NCBI RefSeq assembly: GCF_003697165.2
Contig: NZ_CP033092.2
Coordinates: 3,224,001-3,288,000, forward strand
DNA: 64,000 bases
Source: Escherichia coli DSM 30083 = JCM 1649 = ATCC 11775
GTDB lineage: Bacteria; Pseudomonadota; Gammaproteobacteria; Enterobacterales; Enterobacteriaceae
Reading direction: 5' to 3'
The notes under the pieces were generated by a model. That model made no database searches and was not told where the DNA came from. It worked only from the letters and a program-made list of their open reading frames with translations. The stretch's first letter is position 1. Every line of letters starts with the position of its first letter. Made by a program: the position numbers and the translations under genes. Below are positions 18,886-28,575 of this stretch, in pieces.

Positions 18886-20907
18886 TCACGACGCGGCAAT
18901 AAACAGCTCACGCAACTGATGCAACTGGTCACGAATTTGCGCCGCTTCTTCGAACTCCAGATTCTGCGCGTGTTGCATCATCAACCCTTCCAGTTCATGG
19001 ATCTTCTGCTGTAACGCTTTAGGCGACATATCCATCGGCACATTATCCGGTTCAACAATCGGGCGCGATTTTCCTCTGCCCTTCGCTTTGGTTTTGGCAA
19101 TGTTCTGCCCCAGCGCCAGGATATCGACCACTTTCTTGTTCAAGCCTTGCGGCGTAATGCCGTGTTCTTCGTTGTACTTCTGCTGTTTCTCGCGGCGACG
19201 TTCGGTTTCGCCAATCGCTTTCGCCATTGATGGGGTGATCTTATCGCCATAGAGAATCGCTTTACCGTTAACGTTACGTGCCGCACGACCAATGGTCTGG
19301 ATCAACGAACGTTCGGAACGCAGGAAGCCTTCTTTGTCAGCGTCGAGGATCGCCACCAGCGAAACTTCCGGCATATCCAGACCTTCGCGCAGTAAGTTGA
19401 TCCCTACCAATACGTCGAACTCACCCAGACGCAAGTCGCGGATAATCTCCATACGTTCGACGGTGTCGATATCTGAGTGAAGATAACGCACGCGCTCACC
19501 GTGTTCTTCGAGATATTCAGTGAGATCTTCCGCCATCCGCTTGGTCAGAGTTGTAACCAGTACGCGTTCGTTAATTGCCGCTCGCTGACGAATCTCCGAA
19601 AGAAGATCATCCACCTGTGTTGCCACTGGCCGCACTTCGATAATCGGGTCGAGTAAGCCTGTTGGACGCACCACCTGATCCACCACATCGCCACCGGATT
19701 TTTCCAGCTCGTAATTACCCGGCGTCGCCGAAACATAGATGGTTTGCGGCGCTAATGCTTCGAACTCTTCAAATTTCAGCGGACGGTTATCCAGCGCTGA
19801 TGGCAGGCGGAAGCCGTACTCCACCAGAGTCTCTTTACGCGCCCGGTCACCGCGATACATGCCGCCAATTTGTGGAATGGTGACGTGAGATTCATCGACG
19901 ACCAACAGCCCATCGGCAGGCAGGTAATCAAACAGCGTCGGCGGTGGCTCACCCGGTCCACGACCGGAGAGGAAGCGCGAGTAGTTCTCAATCCCGGAAC
20001 AGTAGCCCAGCTCGTTCATCATCTCCAGATCAAACTGGGTACGCTGGGTCAGCCGCTGCTCTTCAAGCAACTTGTTGTTCTCCAACAGCACTTTGCGTCT
20101 GGCGGCCAGTTCTTCTTTGATCTCTTCCATCGCCTGTACGATGCGCTCGCGCGGCGTGACGTAGTGCGTTTTCGGGTAGATGGTAAAACGTGGAATAGTG
20201 GAAACAATCTGCCCGGTCAGCGGGTCAAATAACGACAATCGTTCCACTTCCTCGTCAAACAGTTCCACGCGAAGTGCAATGTCATCCGATTCTGCCGGGA
20301 AGATATCTATCACCTCACCACGAACGCGGAAAGTACCGCGCTGGAATGCCTGATCATTACGAGCGTATTGCAGCTCCGCCAGTCGGCGCAGAATCGCGCG
20401 CTGATCGATAATCATACCGACCGTGAGATGGAGCATCATCTTGAGATATAAATCAGGATCGCCCAGACCATAAATCGCGGAAACAGACGCCACCACAACC
20501 ACATCACGCCGCTCCAGCATCGCTTTGGTGGCGGACAAACGCATCTGTTCGATATGTTCGTTTACCGAGGCATCTTTCTCAATAAAGGTGTCGGAACTCG
20601 GTACATAGGCCTCCGGCTGATAGTAGTCGTAGTAGGAGACGAAATATTCCACCGCGTTTTCCGGGAAGAATTCTTTCATTTCGCCATACAGCTGGGCCGC
20701 CAGCGTTTTGTTGGGCGCAAGTACCATGGTAGGGCGCTGAAGGTCAGCAATGACATTGGCAATGGTGAAGGTTTTCCCGGAGCCAGTCACGCCAAGTAAC
20801 GTCTGGTGCGCCAGGCCATCTTCCAGCCCCTCTTCGAGACGTCGAATCGCCTCCGGCTGATCGCCAGAAGGTTTAAAAGCGGAATTCAGTTTGAACGGTT
20901 TACTCAT
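18886..20907 (-). CDS. uvrB: Excinuclease ABC subunit B (UvrB)
   Basis: Damage-verification helicase of nucleotide excision repair; it is loaded by UvrA and then recruits UvrC. It is 673 residues, the usual E. coli length. Walker A GVTGSGKT is at residues 39-46. The beta-hairpin that clamps DNA lies near 92-112 ([12 protein letters not shown]). DEAD-type DESHV is near 338, and helicase motif [11 protein letters not shown] is near 540. The C-terminal UVR domain that binds UvrC is at about 630-665. An SOS box lies 75 bases upstream. Confidence 0.98.
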
Positions 20908-20981
20908 GAGTCGCTACCTGAAGGAGTTGGGCGGGCTGGTATGTAATTTTACTCGTCGTACTTAATTATGCCAACAAATTA

Positions 20982-21001
20982 TACTGGATAAAAAAACAGT
21001 T
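20982..21001 (-). promoter_or_regulatory. LexA (SOS) box of uvrB
   Basis: Plus strand TACTGGATAAAAAAACAGTT, the CTG-N10-CAG pattern with intact half-sites. uvrB is a classical LexA-regulated gene. Confidence 0.93.
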
Positions 21002-21303
21002 CATCACCATAATATTTCTGTTACAGCGTAAACTCCGCTGTCAATCATGAACAAGATTTACTCTGTGGCGAGATAAAACTCCGGCCTTACCGGGTTATCC
21101 CCAAAGCAACGGCTTTTTTAACATTTGTCAAGATGATTGATGACAGTTTTATGGCAAGAGATGCCTGTTCAGTGACTGCCATTGCAATTATCTAACCTGT
21201 TAAAAAATAAAAGATATTTCTTTGAGCCGTCTTTAACGCCAATTCGCGTGCAAGCCGCGTATTCTCTCGCTTGCCTCGTGTTTTCTAACTCTAATACACA
21301 TGG

Positions 21304-21326
21304 TTATCCACAGGAATAGTGGATAA
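21304..21326. promoter_or_regulatory. Paired DnaA boxes in the uvrB upstream region
   Basis: A perfect DnaA box TTATCCACA at 21304-21312 faces an imperfect inverted copy AGTGGATAA at 21318-21326, 5 bases apart. DnaA binding near the upstream uvrB promoter has been described. The remaining sequence between uvrB and bioD (20908-21485) holds the uvrB promoters and an inverted repeat near 21423-21474; no gene is visible. Confidence 0.7.
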
Positions 21327-21422
21327 CTGTCTGCAGCCCCTATCCCCCGCCGCCTGGGCAATTCCCACATTCACCGCATGATGCGGAGGTAAAATTTTTT
21401 TCGTGATTTTTTTAGAATTTAA

Positions 21423-21474
21423 TTGGTTAAATTGCAGTCAATCGGAGACGCGATCTCGCTCACAATTTAACCAA
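21423..21474. repeat. 12-bp perfect inverted repeat downstream of bioD
   Basis: TTGGTTAAATTG (21423-21434) and CAATTTAACCAA (21463-21474) are exact reverse complements separated by 28 bases, which contain a smaller GAGA/TCTC stem. It begins 11 bases past the bioD stop, so it may be the transcript end of bioBFCD, but it is A/T-rich and lacks a T-run on the minus strand. Confidence 0.6.
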
Positions 21475-21485
21475 GCACAGGATGA

Positions 21486-22163
21486 CTACATTAAGGCAAG
21501 ATTGATGTACTTTCCGGTTGCCGCATTTTCTGGATTTTCTGCAAGCCAGGGAATTTCGCCCAGCAGCGGCGCGGGAATCATGCGGGTGAGCGTGGTCATA
21601 TATTCAGCGTGACGTTTTCCCGGAGGCGTGACATCGTTCGCCACCCACCCCGCCAGAGTCAGTCCGGCGTGTAGTATTGCCTGCGCAGTCAACATCGCGT
21701 GATTAATACAGCCGAGTTTCACGCCCACAACCAGTATCACTGGCAGTTGTTCCTGTGTTACCCAATCCGCAAAAGTGAAAGTGTCAGAAAGCGGCGTAAA
21801 CCAGCCGCCAGCACCTTCCACTAACACCCAGTCAGCCTGTTGTTCAAGCGCGCGTAATCCGGCGCTCATTACCAATGCTTCTATCGGCCTGCCCTCTTGC
21901 GCGCTGATGATATGCGGCGAGGTGGGTTCTGCGAAGGTGTAAGGATTTACCGTTGCGTAATCCAGCTGCAGGCTACTGTTGCGCTGTAACGCCAGCGCGT
22001 CACTATTACGTAAGCCTTTCGGGGTCTTTTCGCTGCCAGAGGCCACCGGTTTGTAACCTGCCGTCCGGTAGCCTGCTGCCTTTGCGGCTTGTAAAAGCGC
22101 GCAGCTGGCGACAGTTTTCCCCACTTCGGTATCCGTTCCGGTGACAAAATAACATTTACTCAC
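21486..22163 (-). CDS. bioD: Dethiobiotin synthetase BioD
   Basis: ATP-dependent carboxylation and ring closure of 7,8-diaminopelargonic acid to dethiobiotin. It is 225 residues, starting at the GTG at 22163 (MSKCYFVTGTDTEVGKT), which overlaps the bioC stop by 8 bases. The TTG two codons upstream in the same frame is unlikely. P-loop GTDTEVGKT at residues 9-17; carboxylate-binding VEGAGGWFTPL near 114. Last gene of bioBFCD. Confidence 0.96.
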   Translation of the reverse strand: MSKCYFVTGTDTEVGKTVASCALLQAAKAAGYRTAGYKPVASGSEKTPKGLRNSDALALQRNSSLQLDYATVNPYTFAEPTSPHIISAQEGRPIEALVMSAGLRALEQQADWVLVEGAGGWFTPLSDTFTFADWVTQEQLPVILVVGVKLGCINHAMLTAQAILHAGLTLAGWVANDVTPPGKRHAEYMTTLTRMIPAPLLGEIPWLAENPENAATGKYINLALM

Positions 22164-22911
22164 GAGCAATCACTCCCAAAAAAAGATGATACGTCAGAGG
22201 ATATCGCCCCTGTTGTTGCGGCCAGGCCAGTTGCAATCGCTGCAACTGCGAACGCGTTAATATTCGCGGGTCACGCCCTTCATGAAGATGCGTGGCACCG
22301 ATGCCTTTCAGCGAACGCATGGCACTGAGCGCATCATCAAACCACAGCGTGATGGGCTGAATATAATGTTGATAATGCACGGCGTTTAGCGACTGTTCGA
22401 TTTCATCTGGCGGTAAAAAGCGATTAGCATGCGGACGCTCGTCCACCGCCTGCCACGCCTGATGCAGTTCGGGTAACGATCCCTGCACCAGCGTGGTAAA
22501 CGCGACCACGCCTCCGGGGCGCACCACCCGATACAGCTCGCGGAGTGCCGTGGATAAATTACCGCACCACTGCACCGCGAGATTGCTCCATGCAAGATCG
22601 AACGTCGCAGTCGCTAACGGCAGGGATTCGATATCTCCCGCCAGATAATGGTCTGCGGCATCCTTCTGGCGTGCCTGAACAAGCATTGGCGGAGAGAGAT
22701 CTAACGCAGTCACCTGCGCGTGACGCTCTCGCCAGCGGCGGCTCATCCAGCCTGGTCCACAACCCGCATCCAGTACGCGGGTGTATTTACGCTGTGGGAG
22801 CATTGCCAGTAAGGCGTCAGCACTCTGGCGCTGTAGATCGGCGTGTTGCTCATAGTGTGCGGCTGCCCGTCCAAATGCCGCAGCAATGGCTTGTTTATTA
22901 ACCGTTGCCAT
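22156..22911 (-). CDS. bioC: Malonyl-ACP O-methyltransferase BioC
   Basis: Methylates malonyl-ACP with SAM so that the fatty-acid enzymes can build pimeloyl-ACP methyl ester, the entry to biotin synthesis. The protein is 251 residues from the ATG at 22911 ([17 protein letters not shown]). SAM motif I is VLDAGCGPGWMS near residues 46-57, followed by ALDLSPPML and the SNLAVQW segment. It overlaps the end of bioF by 14 bases. Confidence 0.95.
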   Translation of the reverse strand: MATVNKQAIAAAFGRAAAHYEQHADLQRQSADALLAMLPQRKYTRVLDAGCGPGWMSRRWRERHAQVTALDLSPPMLVQARQKDAADHYLAGDIESLPLATATFDLAWSNLAVQWCGNLSTALRELYRVVRPGGVVAFTTLVQGSLPELHQAWQAVDERPHANRFLPPDEIEQSLNAVHYQHYIQPITLWFDDALSAMRSLKGIGATHLHEGRDPRILTRSQLQRLQLAWPQQQGRYPLTYHLFLGVIARE

Positions 22912-24052
22912 GCAGCACCTCCAGCAGACGGTCGATATCCTGCATTTCATGCGCTGCGGTTAGCGTTAAGCGCAGTCGCGCAGTACCAGCGGGTACGGTT
23001 GGCGGGCGAATCGCCGTGACCCAGCAGCCTTGCTGGCGCAGTTTTTCTGCCAGTTGTAACGCACGGCTGTTATCACCGACGATCAATGGCTGGATGGCGC
23101 TGCATGAGCCAGCAAGCGTAAACGGCAAATCCTGCACTCCGGCACGAAAACGCGTAATGAGTGCCGCCAGTTTTTCGCGCCGTGCATCCCCCTCATCACT
23201 GCGAATGACCGCCAGCGACGCACGTAATGCCTGCGCCTGAGCGGGCGGCATACTGGTGCTGTAGATAAGATGGCGAGCGAATTGCAGCAGATAATCCGCC
23301 ACCGTATTGGAGCAAAGCACCGCTGCCCCGCTGACGCCAAATCCTTTGCCAAACGTCACCACCAGCAATTCTGGTTTTACCTTTTGCAGCCAGCAGCTGC
23401 CACGCCCCTGCTCCCCGATAACGCCCGTGCCGTGGGCGTCATCGACCATCAACCAGCCATCGTGCTGTTGCGTTACCTGCTGGATTTCCTCCAGTGGCGC
23501 ACTATCGCCGTCCATGCTGAACACACCTTCTGTCACTACCAGTTGCTGCCCCGGACAGGGGGAAGCAAGCAGTCGCGCCAGATGAGTGACATCGTTATGA
23601 GCAAAACGGCGAAGCGGCGACGGGCTTAAACTTGCAGCCTCCAGCAATGAGGCATGGCTAAGCCGGTCGGCAACAATACGGTCCTCTTTCGCCATCATCG
23701 CGGCAATGACAGCCTGATTAGCGGCAAAACCAGAAATAAACAGCAGCGCCCGCGAATAGCCCAGCCATTCGGCCAGTTCTTCTTCCAGCACCTGGTGCGC
23801 CACGCTATAACCGCTGACGTGACCGGAACCGCCGCTACCGACACCAAATTGATCCGCGCCCTGCTGCCAGGCGCGGATAATTTGCGGATGATGGCTTAAA
23901 CCTAAATAATCGTTACTGGAAAAGTTCAGATACTGGCAATCATCTGCCACCAGCCAGCGTCCGGCTCCTTGTGCCACCGGATAACGGCGACGCAAGGCAT
24001 CAGCAACACGCCGCGCATCAAGCGCCGCGTCGATTTTCTCCTGCCAGATCAT
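22898..24052 (-). CDS. bioF: 8-amino-7-oxononanoate synthase BioF
   Basis: PLP enzyme that condenses pimeloyl-ACP with L-alanine to give 8-amino-7-oxononanoate. It is 384 residues. Visible are [10 protein letters not shown] near 47, [12 protein letters not shown] near 74-85, the PLP-stacking region, [14 protein letters not shown] near 203, and the Schiff-base lysine in [11 protein letters not shown] near 236. It overlaps the bioB stop by 4 bases. Confidence 0.97.
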
Positions 24053-25089
24053 AGTGCTGCCGCGTTGTAATATTCGTCAGTGTCCGGGGTCATCAGCGCC
24101 TGCTCCAGACGCTGCTGTTGTTCGTTATCGCCCGCCAGCACGGCAGTTTGCTGCGGATTTAGCCCCAGTTTGCGGAACAGTTGCAGGTCTTTATCTTCTT
24201 CCGGATTCGGCGTAGTCAGCAGTTTGCAACCGTAGAAAATCGAGTTTGCGCCAGCCATAAAGCACATCGCCTGAGTCTGTTCGTTCATCTGCTCGCGTCC
24301 GGCAGAAAGGCGTACGTAAGAGGTCGGCATCATGATCCGCGCTACGGCAATGGTGCGAATAAAATCAAAGGCATCGACATCATCGTTATCCGCCAGCGGT
24401 GTGCCTTTCACCTTCACCAGCATGTTGATTGGCACGCTTTCCGGCGGCGTCGGCAGGTTTGCCAGTTGCAGTAATAATCCGGCGCGATCTTTCACCGTTT
24501 CGCCTAAGCCCACAATGCCACCTGAACAGACTTTAATCCCAGCTTCTCGCACTTTTTCCAGCGTATCGAGACGTTCCTGATAGGTGCGGGTGGTGATGAT
24601 ATTGCCGTAAAACTCCGGCGAGGTGTCGAGGTTGTGGTTATAGTAATCCAGCCCGGCATTCGCCAGGCGCTGCGCTTGAGATTCACTCAACGTTCCCAGC
24701 GTCATACACGCCTCCAGACCCATCGCTTTTACCCCCTGCACCATTTGTTCCAGGTACGGCATATCGCGTTCGTGGGGATTCTTCCACGCCGCGCCCATAC
24801 AGAAACGCGTCGATCCCGCCGCTTTCGCTTTGCGCGCCGACTCCAGCACCTGTTCAACTTCCATCAACCGCTCGGCTTCCAGCCCGGTTTTGTAGCGCGA
24901 GCTTTGCGGGCAATATTTGCAATCTTCCGGACAAGCTCCGGTCTTAATCGACAGCAAAGTGCTGACCTGCACCTGACGAGGATCGAAATGCTGACGATGC
25001 ACCTGCTGCGCTTCAAACAGCAGATCCAGCAACGGTTTTTCAAATAATTCTGTGACTTGCGACAATGTCCAGCGTGGGCGGTGAGCCAT
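24049..25089 (-). CDS. bioB: Biotin synthase BioB (radical SAM)
   Basis: Inserts sulphur into dethiobiotin using a [4Fe-4S] and a sacrificial [2Fe-2S] cluster. It is 346 residues. Radical SAM cysteines are C53, C57 and C60 (CPEDCKYC). Further conserved segments are [11 protein letters not shown] near 95 and SGGIVGLGE near 190. It is the first gene of bioBFCD, with TTGGAGAAGCCCC as ribosome-binding region, transcribed away from bioA across the shared operator. Confidence 0.98.
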
Positions 25090-25131
25090 GGGGCTTCTCC
25101 AAAACGTGTTTTTTGTTGTTAATTCGGTGTA

Positions 25132-25171
25132 GACTCGTAAACCTAAATCTTTTCAATTTGGTTTACAAGTC
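25132..25171. promoter_or_regulatory. Biotin operator (BirA site) with divergent bioA/bioB promoters
   Basis: A 40-bp interrupted palindrome: left arm GACTCGTAAACC (25132-25143), right arm GGTTTACAAGTC (25160-25171). BirA with biotinyl-AMP binds as a dimer and shuts off both face-to-face promoters. The arms pair at 11 of 12 positions: C at 25136 faces A at 25167. Confidence 0.93.
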
Positions 25172-25175
25172 GATT

Positions 25176-26465
25176 ATGACAACGGACGATCTTGCCTTTG
25201 ACCAACGCCATATCTGGCACCCATACACATCCATGACCTCCCCGCTGCCGGTTTATCCGGTGGCAAGCGCCGAAGGTTGCGAGCTAATTTTGTCTGACGG
25301 CAGGCGCCTGGTTGACGGTATGTCGTCCTGGTGGGCGGCGATCCACGGTTACAATCACCCGCAGCTTAATGCGGCGATGAAGTCGCAAATTGATGCTATG
25401 TCGCATGTGATGTTTGGCGGTATCACCCATGCGCCCGCCATTGAGCTGTGCCGCAAATTGGTGGCAATGACGCCGCAACCGCTGGAGTGCGTTTTTCTCG
25501 CGGACTCCGGCTCCGTAGCGGTAGAAGTGGCGATGAAAATGGCGTTGCAGTACTGGCAGGCCAAAGGCGAAGCGCGCCAGCGTTTTCTAACCTTCCGCAA
25601 TGGTTATCATGGCGATACCTTTGGCGCGATGTCGGTGTGCGATCCGGACAACTCAATGCACAGCCTGTGGAAAGGCTATCTGCCAGAAAACCTGTTTGCT
25701 CCCGCCCCGCAAAGCCGCATGGATGGCGAATGGGATGAGCGCGATATGGTGGGCTTTGCCCGCCTGATGGCAGCGCATCGTCATGAAATCGCGGCGGTGA
25801 TCATTGAACCGATTGTCCAGGGCGCAGGCGGGATGCGCATGTACCATCCGGAATGGTTAAAACGAATCCGCAAAATGTGCGATCGCGAAGGTATCTTGCT
25901 GATTGCCGACGAGATCGCCACCGGATTTGGTCGTACCGGCAAACTGTTTGCCTGTGAACATGCAGAAATCGCGCCGGATATTTTGTGTCTCGGTAAAGCC
26001 TTAACCGGCGGCACAATGACCCTTTCCGCCACGCTCACCACGCGCGAGGTTGCGGAAACCATCAGTAACGGCGAAGCCGGCTGCTTTATGCATGGGCCAA
26101 CTTTTATGGGCAATCCGCTGGCCTGCGCAGCAGCAAACGCCAGCCTGGCGATTCTTGAATCTGGCGACTGGCAGCATCAGGTGGCGGCTATTGAAGCGCA
26201 GCTACGCGAGCAACTTGCCCCCGCCTGTGACGCCGAAATGGTTGCCGATGTGCGCGTACTGGGGGCAATCGGCGTGGTCGAAACCACTCGTCCGGTGAAT
26301 ATGGCAGCGCTGCAAAAATTCTTTGTCGAACAGGGTGTCTGGATCCGGCCTTTTGGCAAACTGATTTACCTGATGCCGCCCTATATTATTCTCCCGCAAC
26401 AGTTGCAGCGTCTGACCGCAGCGGTTAACCGTGCGGTGCAGGATGAAACATTTTTTTGCCAATAA
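25176..26465 (+). CDS. bioA: Adenosylmethionine-8-amino-7-oxononanoate aminotransferase BioA
   Basis: PLP transaminase that uses SAM as amino donor to make 7,8-diaminopelargonic acid. It is 429 residues from the ATG at 25176 (MTTDDLAFDQRHIWHPYTSM). The open frame reaches 25065 through the operator and is not real there. Class III aminotransferase features: SWWAAIHGYNHP near 51, LADSGSVAVEVA near 108, IADEIATGFGRTGKLFACEH near 243-262 and the Schiff-base lysine in CLGKALTGG near 274. Confidence 0.97.
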   Translation: MTTDDLAFDQRHIWHPYTSMTSPLPVYPVASAEGCELILSDGRRLVDGMSSWWAAIHGYNHPQLNAAMKSQIDAMSHVMFGGITHAPAIELCRKLVAMTPQPLECVFLADSGSVAVEVAMKMALQYWQAKGEARQRFLTFRNGYHGDTFGAMSVCDPDNSMHSLWKGYLPENLFAPAPQSRMDGEWDERDMVGFARLMAAHRHEIAAVIIEPIVQGAGGMRMYHPEWLKRIRKMCDREGILLIADEIATGFGRTGKLFACEHAEIAPDILCLGKALTGGTMTLSATLTTREVAETISNGEAGCFMHGPTFMGNPLACAAANASLAILESGDWQHQVAAIEAQLREQLAPACDAEMVADVRVLGAIGVVETTRPVNMAALQKFFVEQGVWIRPFGKLIYLMPPYIILPQQLQRLTAAVNRAVQDETFFCQ

Positions 26466-26523
26466 CGGGAAGTCAGCGTGAGGGTTTCTGGCTACACTTT
26501 CTGCAAACAAGAAAGGAGGGTTC

Positions 26524-27000
26524 ATGAAACTCATCAGTAACGATCTGCGCGATGGCGATAAGCTGCCGCATCGTCATGTCTTTAACGGCATGGGTTACGA
26601 TGGCGATAATATTTCACCGCATCTGGCGTGGGATGATGTTCCTGTGGGAACGAAAAGTTTTGTTGTCACCTGCTATGACCCGGATGCGCCAACCGGCTCC
26701 GGCTGGTGGCACTGGGTAGTTGTTAATTTACCCGCTGATACCCGCGTATTACCGCAAGGGTTTGGCTCTGGTCTGGTAGCTATGCCAGACGGCGTTTTGC
26801 AGACGCGTACCGACTTTGGTAAAACCGGGTACGATGGCGCAGCGCCGCCGAAAGGCGAAACCCATCGCTACATTTTTACCGTTCACGCGCTGGATGTAGA
26901 ACGTATTGATGTCGATGAAGGTGCCAGCGGCGCGATGGTCGGGTTTAACGTTCATTTTCACTCTCTGGCGAGTGCCTCGATTACTGCGATGTTTAGTTAA
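26524..27000 (+). CDS. ybhB: Raf-kinase-inhibitor/PEBP-like protein YbhB
   Basis: A 158-residue cytosolic member of the phosphatidylethanolamine-binding protein family. Family motifs are visible: the start MKLISNDLRDGDKLP, YDPDAPTGSGWWHWVVVNLP near residues 54-73, and GYDGAAPPKGETHRYIFTVHAL near 104-125. Structure is known for the K-12 protein; the biological role is not. AAGAAAGGAGG precedes the ATG, an unusually strong ribosome-binding site. Confidence 0.95.
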   Translation: MKLISNDLRDGDKLPHRHVFNGMGYDGDNISPHLAWDDVPVGTKSFVVTCYDPDAPTGSGWWHWVVVNLPADTRVLPQGFGSGLVAMPDGVLQTRTDFGKTGYDGAAPPKGETHRYIFTVHALDVERIDVDEGASGAMVGFNVHFHSLASASITAMFS

Positions 27001-27008
27001 TCACTCTG

Positions 27009-27031
27009 CCAGATGGCGCAATGCCATCTGG
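27009..27031 (+). terminator. Hairpin after ybhB
   Basis: CCAGATGGC, 5-base loop, GCCATCTGG: a perfect 9-bp stem 8 bases past the ybhB stop. No T-run follows, so it may be a processing or Rho-associated end. Confidence 0.55.
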
Positions 27032-27086
27032 TATCACTTAAAGGTATTAAAAACAACTTTTTGTCTTTTTACCTTCCCGTTTCGCT

Positions 27087-27107
27087 CAAGTTAGTATAAA
27101 AAAGCAG
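27087..27107. other. Bacteriophage lambda attachment site attB (unoccupied)
   Basis: The 15-base core TTAGTATAAAAAAGC at 27091-27105 is the reverse complement of the lambda common core GCTTTTTTATACTAA. The flanks CAAG and AG complete the 21-bp BOB' site. It lies between ybhB and ybhC, on the gal-bio interval where lambda integrates. No phage sequence adjoins it. Confidence 0.95.
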
Positions 27108-27151
27108 GCTTCAACGGATTCATTTTTCTATTTCATAGCCCGGAGCAACCT

Positions 27152-28435
27152 GTGAACACATTTTCAGTTTCCCGTCTGGCGCTGGCATTGGCTTTTGGCG
27201 TGACGCTGACCGCCTGTAGCTCAACACCGCCCGATCAACGTCCTTCTGATCAAACCGCGCCTGGTACCTCTTCGCGCCCGATTCTGTCGGCAAAAGAAGC
27301 GCAGAATTTCGATGCTCAACACTATTTTGCATCCCTGACACCAGGTGCGGCAGCGTGGAATCCTTCCCCGATTACCCTGCCTGCGCAACCTGACTTTGTT
27401 GTCGGCCCGGCGGGTACTCAAGGTGTAACGCATACCACGATTCAGGCGGCGGTAGATGCGGCAATTATCAAGCGTACCAACAAGCGCCAGTATATTGCCG
27501 TGATGCCTGGTGAGTATCAGGGAACGGTGTATGTCCCTGCCGCTCCGGGTGGAATTACTCTGTACGGTACAGGTGAAAAACCGATTGATGTGAAGATTGG
27601 GCTTTCCCTTGATGGTGGCATGAGCCCTGCCGACTGGCGTCACGACGTCAACCCGCGCGGCAAATATATGCCAGGTAAACCGGCGTGGTATATGTACGAT
27701 AGCTGCCAGAGTAAACGCAGCGACAGTATCGGTGTTCTCTGCTCTGCGGTCTTCTGGTCACAAAACAATGGCCTGCAACTGCAAAACCTGACCATCGAAA
27801 ACACGCTGGGCGATAGCGTAGATGCGGGTAACCATCCGGCGGTGGCACTGCGTACTGATGGCGACAAAGTGCAGATCAATAACGTCAACATTCTCGGTCG
27901 TCAGAACACCTTCTTTGTCACCAACAGCGGTGTGCAGAACCGTCTGGAAACGAATCGCCAGCCGCGTACGCTGGTGACCAACAGCTATATTGAAGGGGAT
28001 GTGGATATCGTTTCTGGTCGCGGCGCAGTGGTGTTCGATAACACCGAATTCCGCGTGGTGAACTCCCGTACCCAGCAAGAAGCGTATGTGTTTGCACCGG
28101 CTACGCTGTCCAACATTTACTACGGTTTCCTCGCCGTAAACAGCCGTTTCAATGCTTCCGGTGATGGCGTGGCGCAACTGGGCCGCTCGCTGGATGTTGA
28201 TGCCAATACCAACGGTCAGGTAGTGATCCGTGATAGCGCCATCAACGAAGGTTTTAACACAGCCAAACCGTGGGCTGATGCGGTGATCTCTAATCGTCCG
28301 TTTGCGGGTAACACCGGCAGCGTTGATGATAACGACGAAGTACAGCGCAATCTGAATGACACTAACTACAACCGCATGTGGGAATACAATAACCGCGGCG
28401 TGGGTAGCAAAGTGGTTGCAGAGGCGAAGAAGTAG
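27152..28435 (+). CDS. ybhC: Outer-membrane lipoprotein YbhC, pectinesterase-fold
   Basis: A 427-residue lipoprotein. The signal peptide ends with the lipobox LTAC, lipidated Cys at residue 22, and Ser-Ser after it favours outer-membrane sorting. The rest is a right-handed beta-helix of the pectin methylesterase family, with GDVDIVSGRGAVVFDN corresponding to the active-site strand. Reported as an acyl-CoA thioesterase/pectinesterase-like protein; a true pectin substrate is unlikely in this host. Lambda attB lies 45 bases upstream. Confidence 0.93.
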   Translation: MNTFSVSRLALALAFGVTLTACSSTPPDQRPSDQTAPGTSSRPILSAKEAQNFDAQHYFASLTPGAAAWNPSPITLPAQPDFVVGPAGTQGVTHTTIQAAVDAAIIKRTNKRQYIAVMPGEYQGTVYVPAAPGGITLYGTGEKPIDVKIGLSLDGGMSPADWRHDVNPRGKYMPGKPAWYMYDSCQSKRSDSIGVLCSAVFWSQNNGLQLQNLTIENTLGDSVDAGNHPAVALRTDGDKVQINNVNILGRQNTFFVTNSGVQNRLETNRQPRTLVTNSYIEGDVDIVSGRGAVVFDNTEFRVVNSRTQQEAYVFAPATLSNIYYGFLAVNSRFNASGDGVAQLGRSLDVDANTNGQVVIRDSAINEGFNTAKPWADAVISNRPFAGNTGSVDDNDEVQRNLNDTNYNRMWEYNNRGVGSKVVAEAKK

Positions 28436-28450
28436 GAGCTGTTAACTATG

Positions 28451-28560
<110 letters not shown>

Positions 28561-28575
28561 TTCACATGGCGCTTT

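Noticed and set aside
21304..21326. A replication origin suggested by DnaA boxes
   Set aside because: Only one perfect and one imperfect box are present, with no further cluster, A/T-rich unwinding element set or replication gene; the uvrB promoter explanation suffices.
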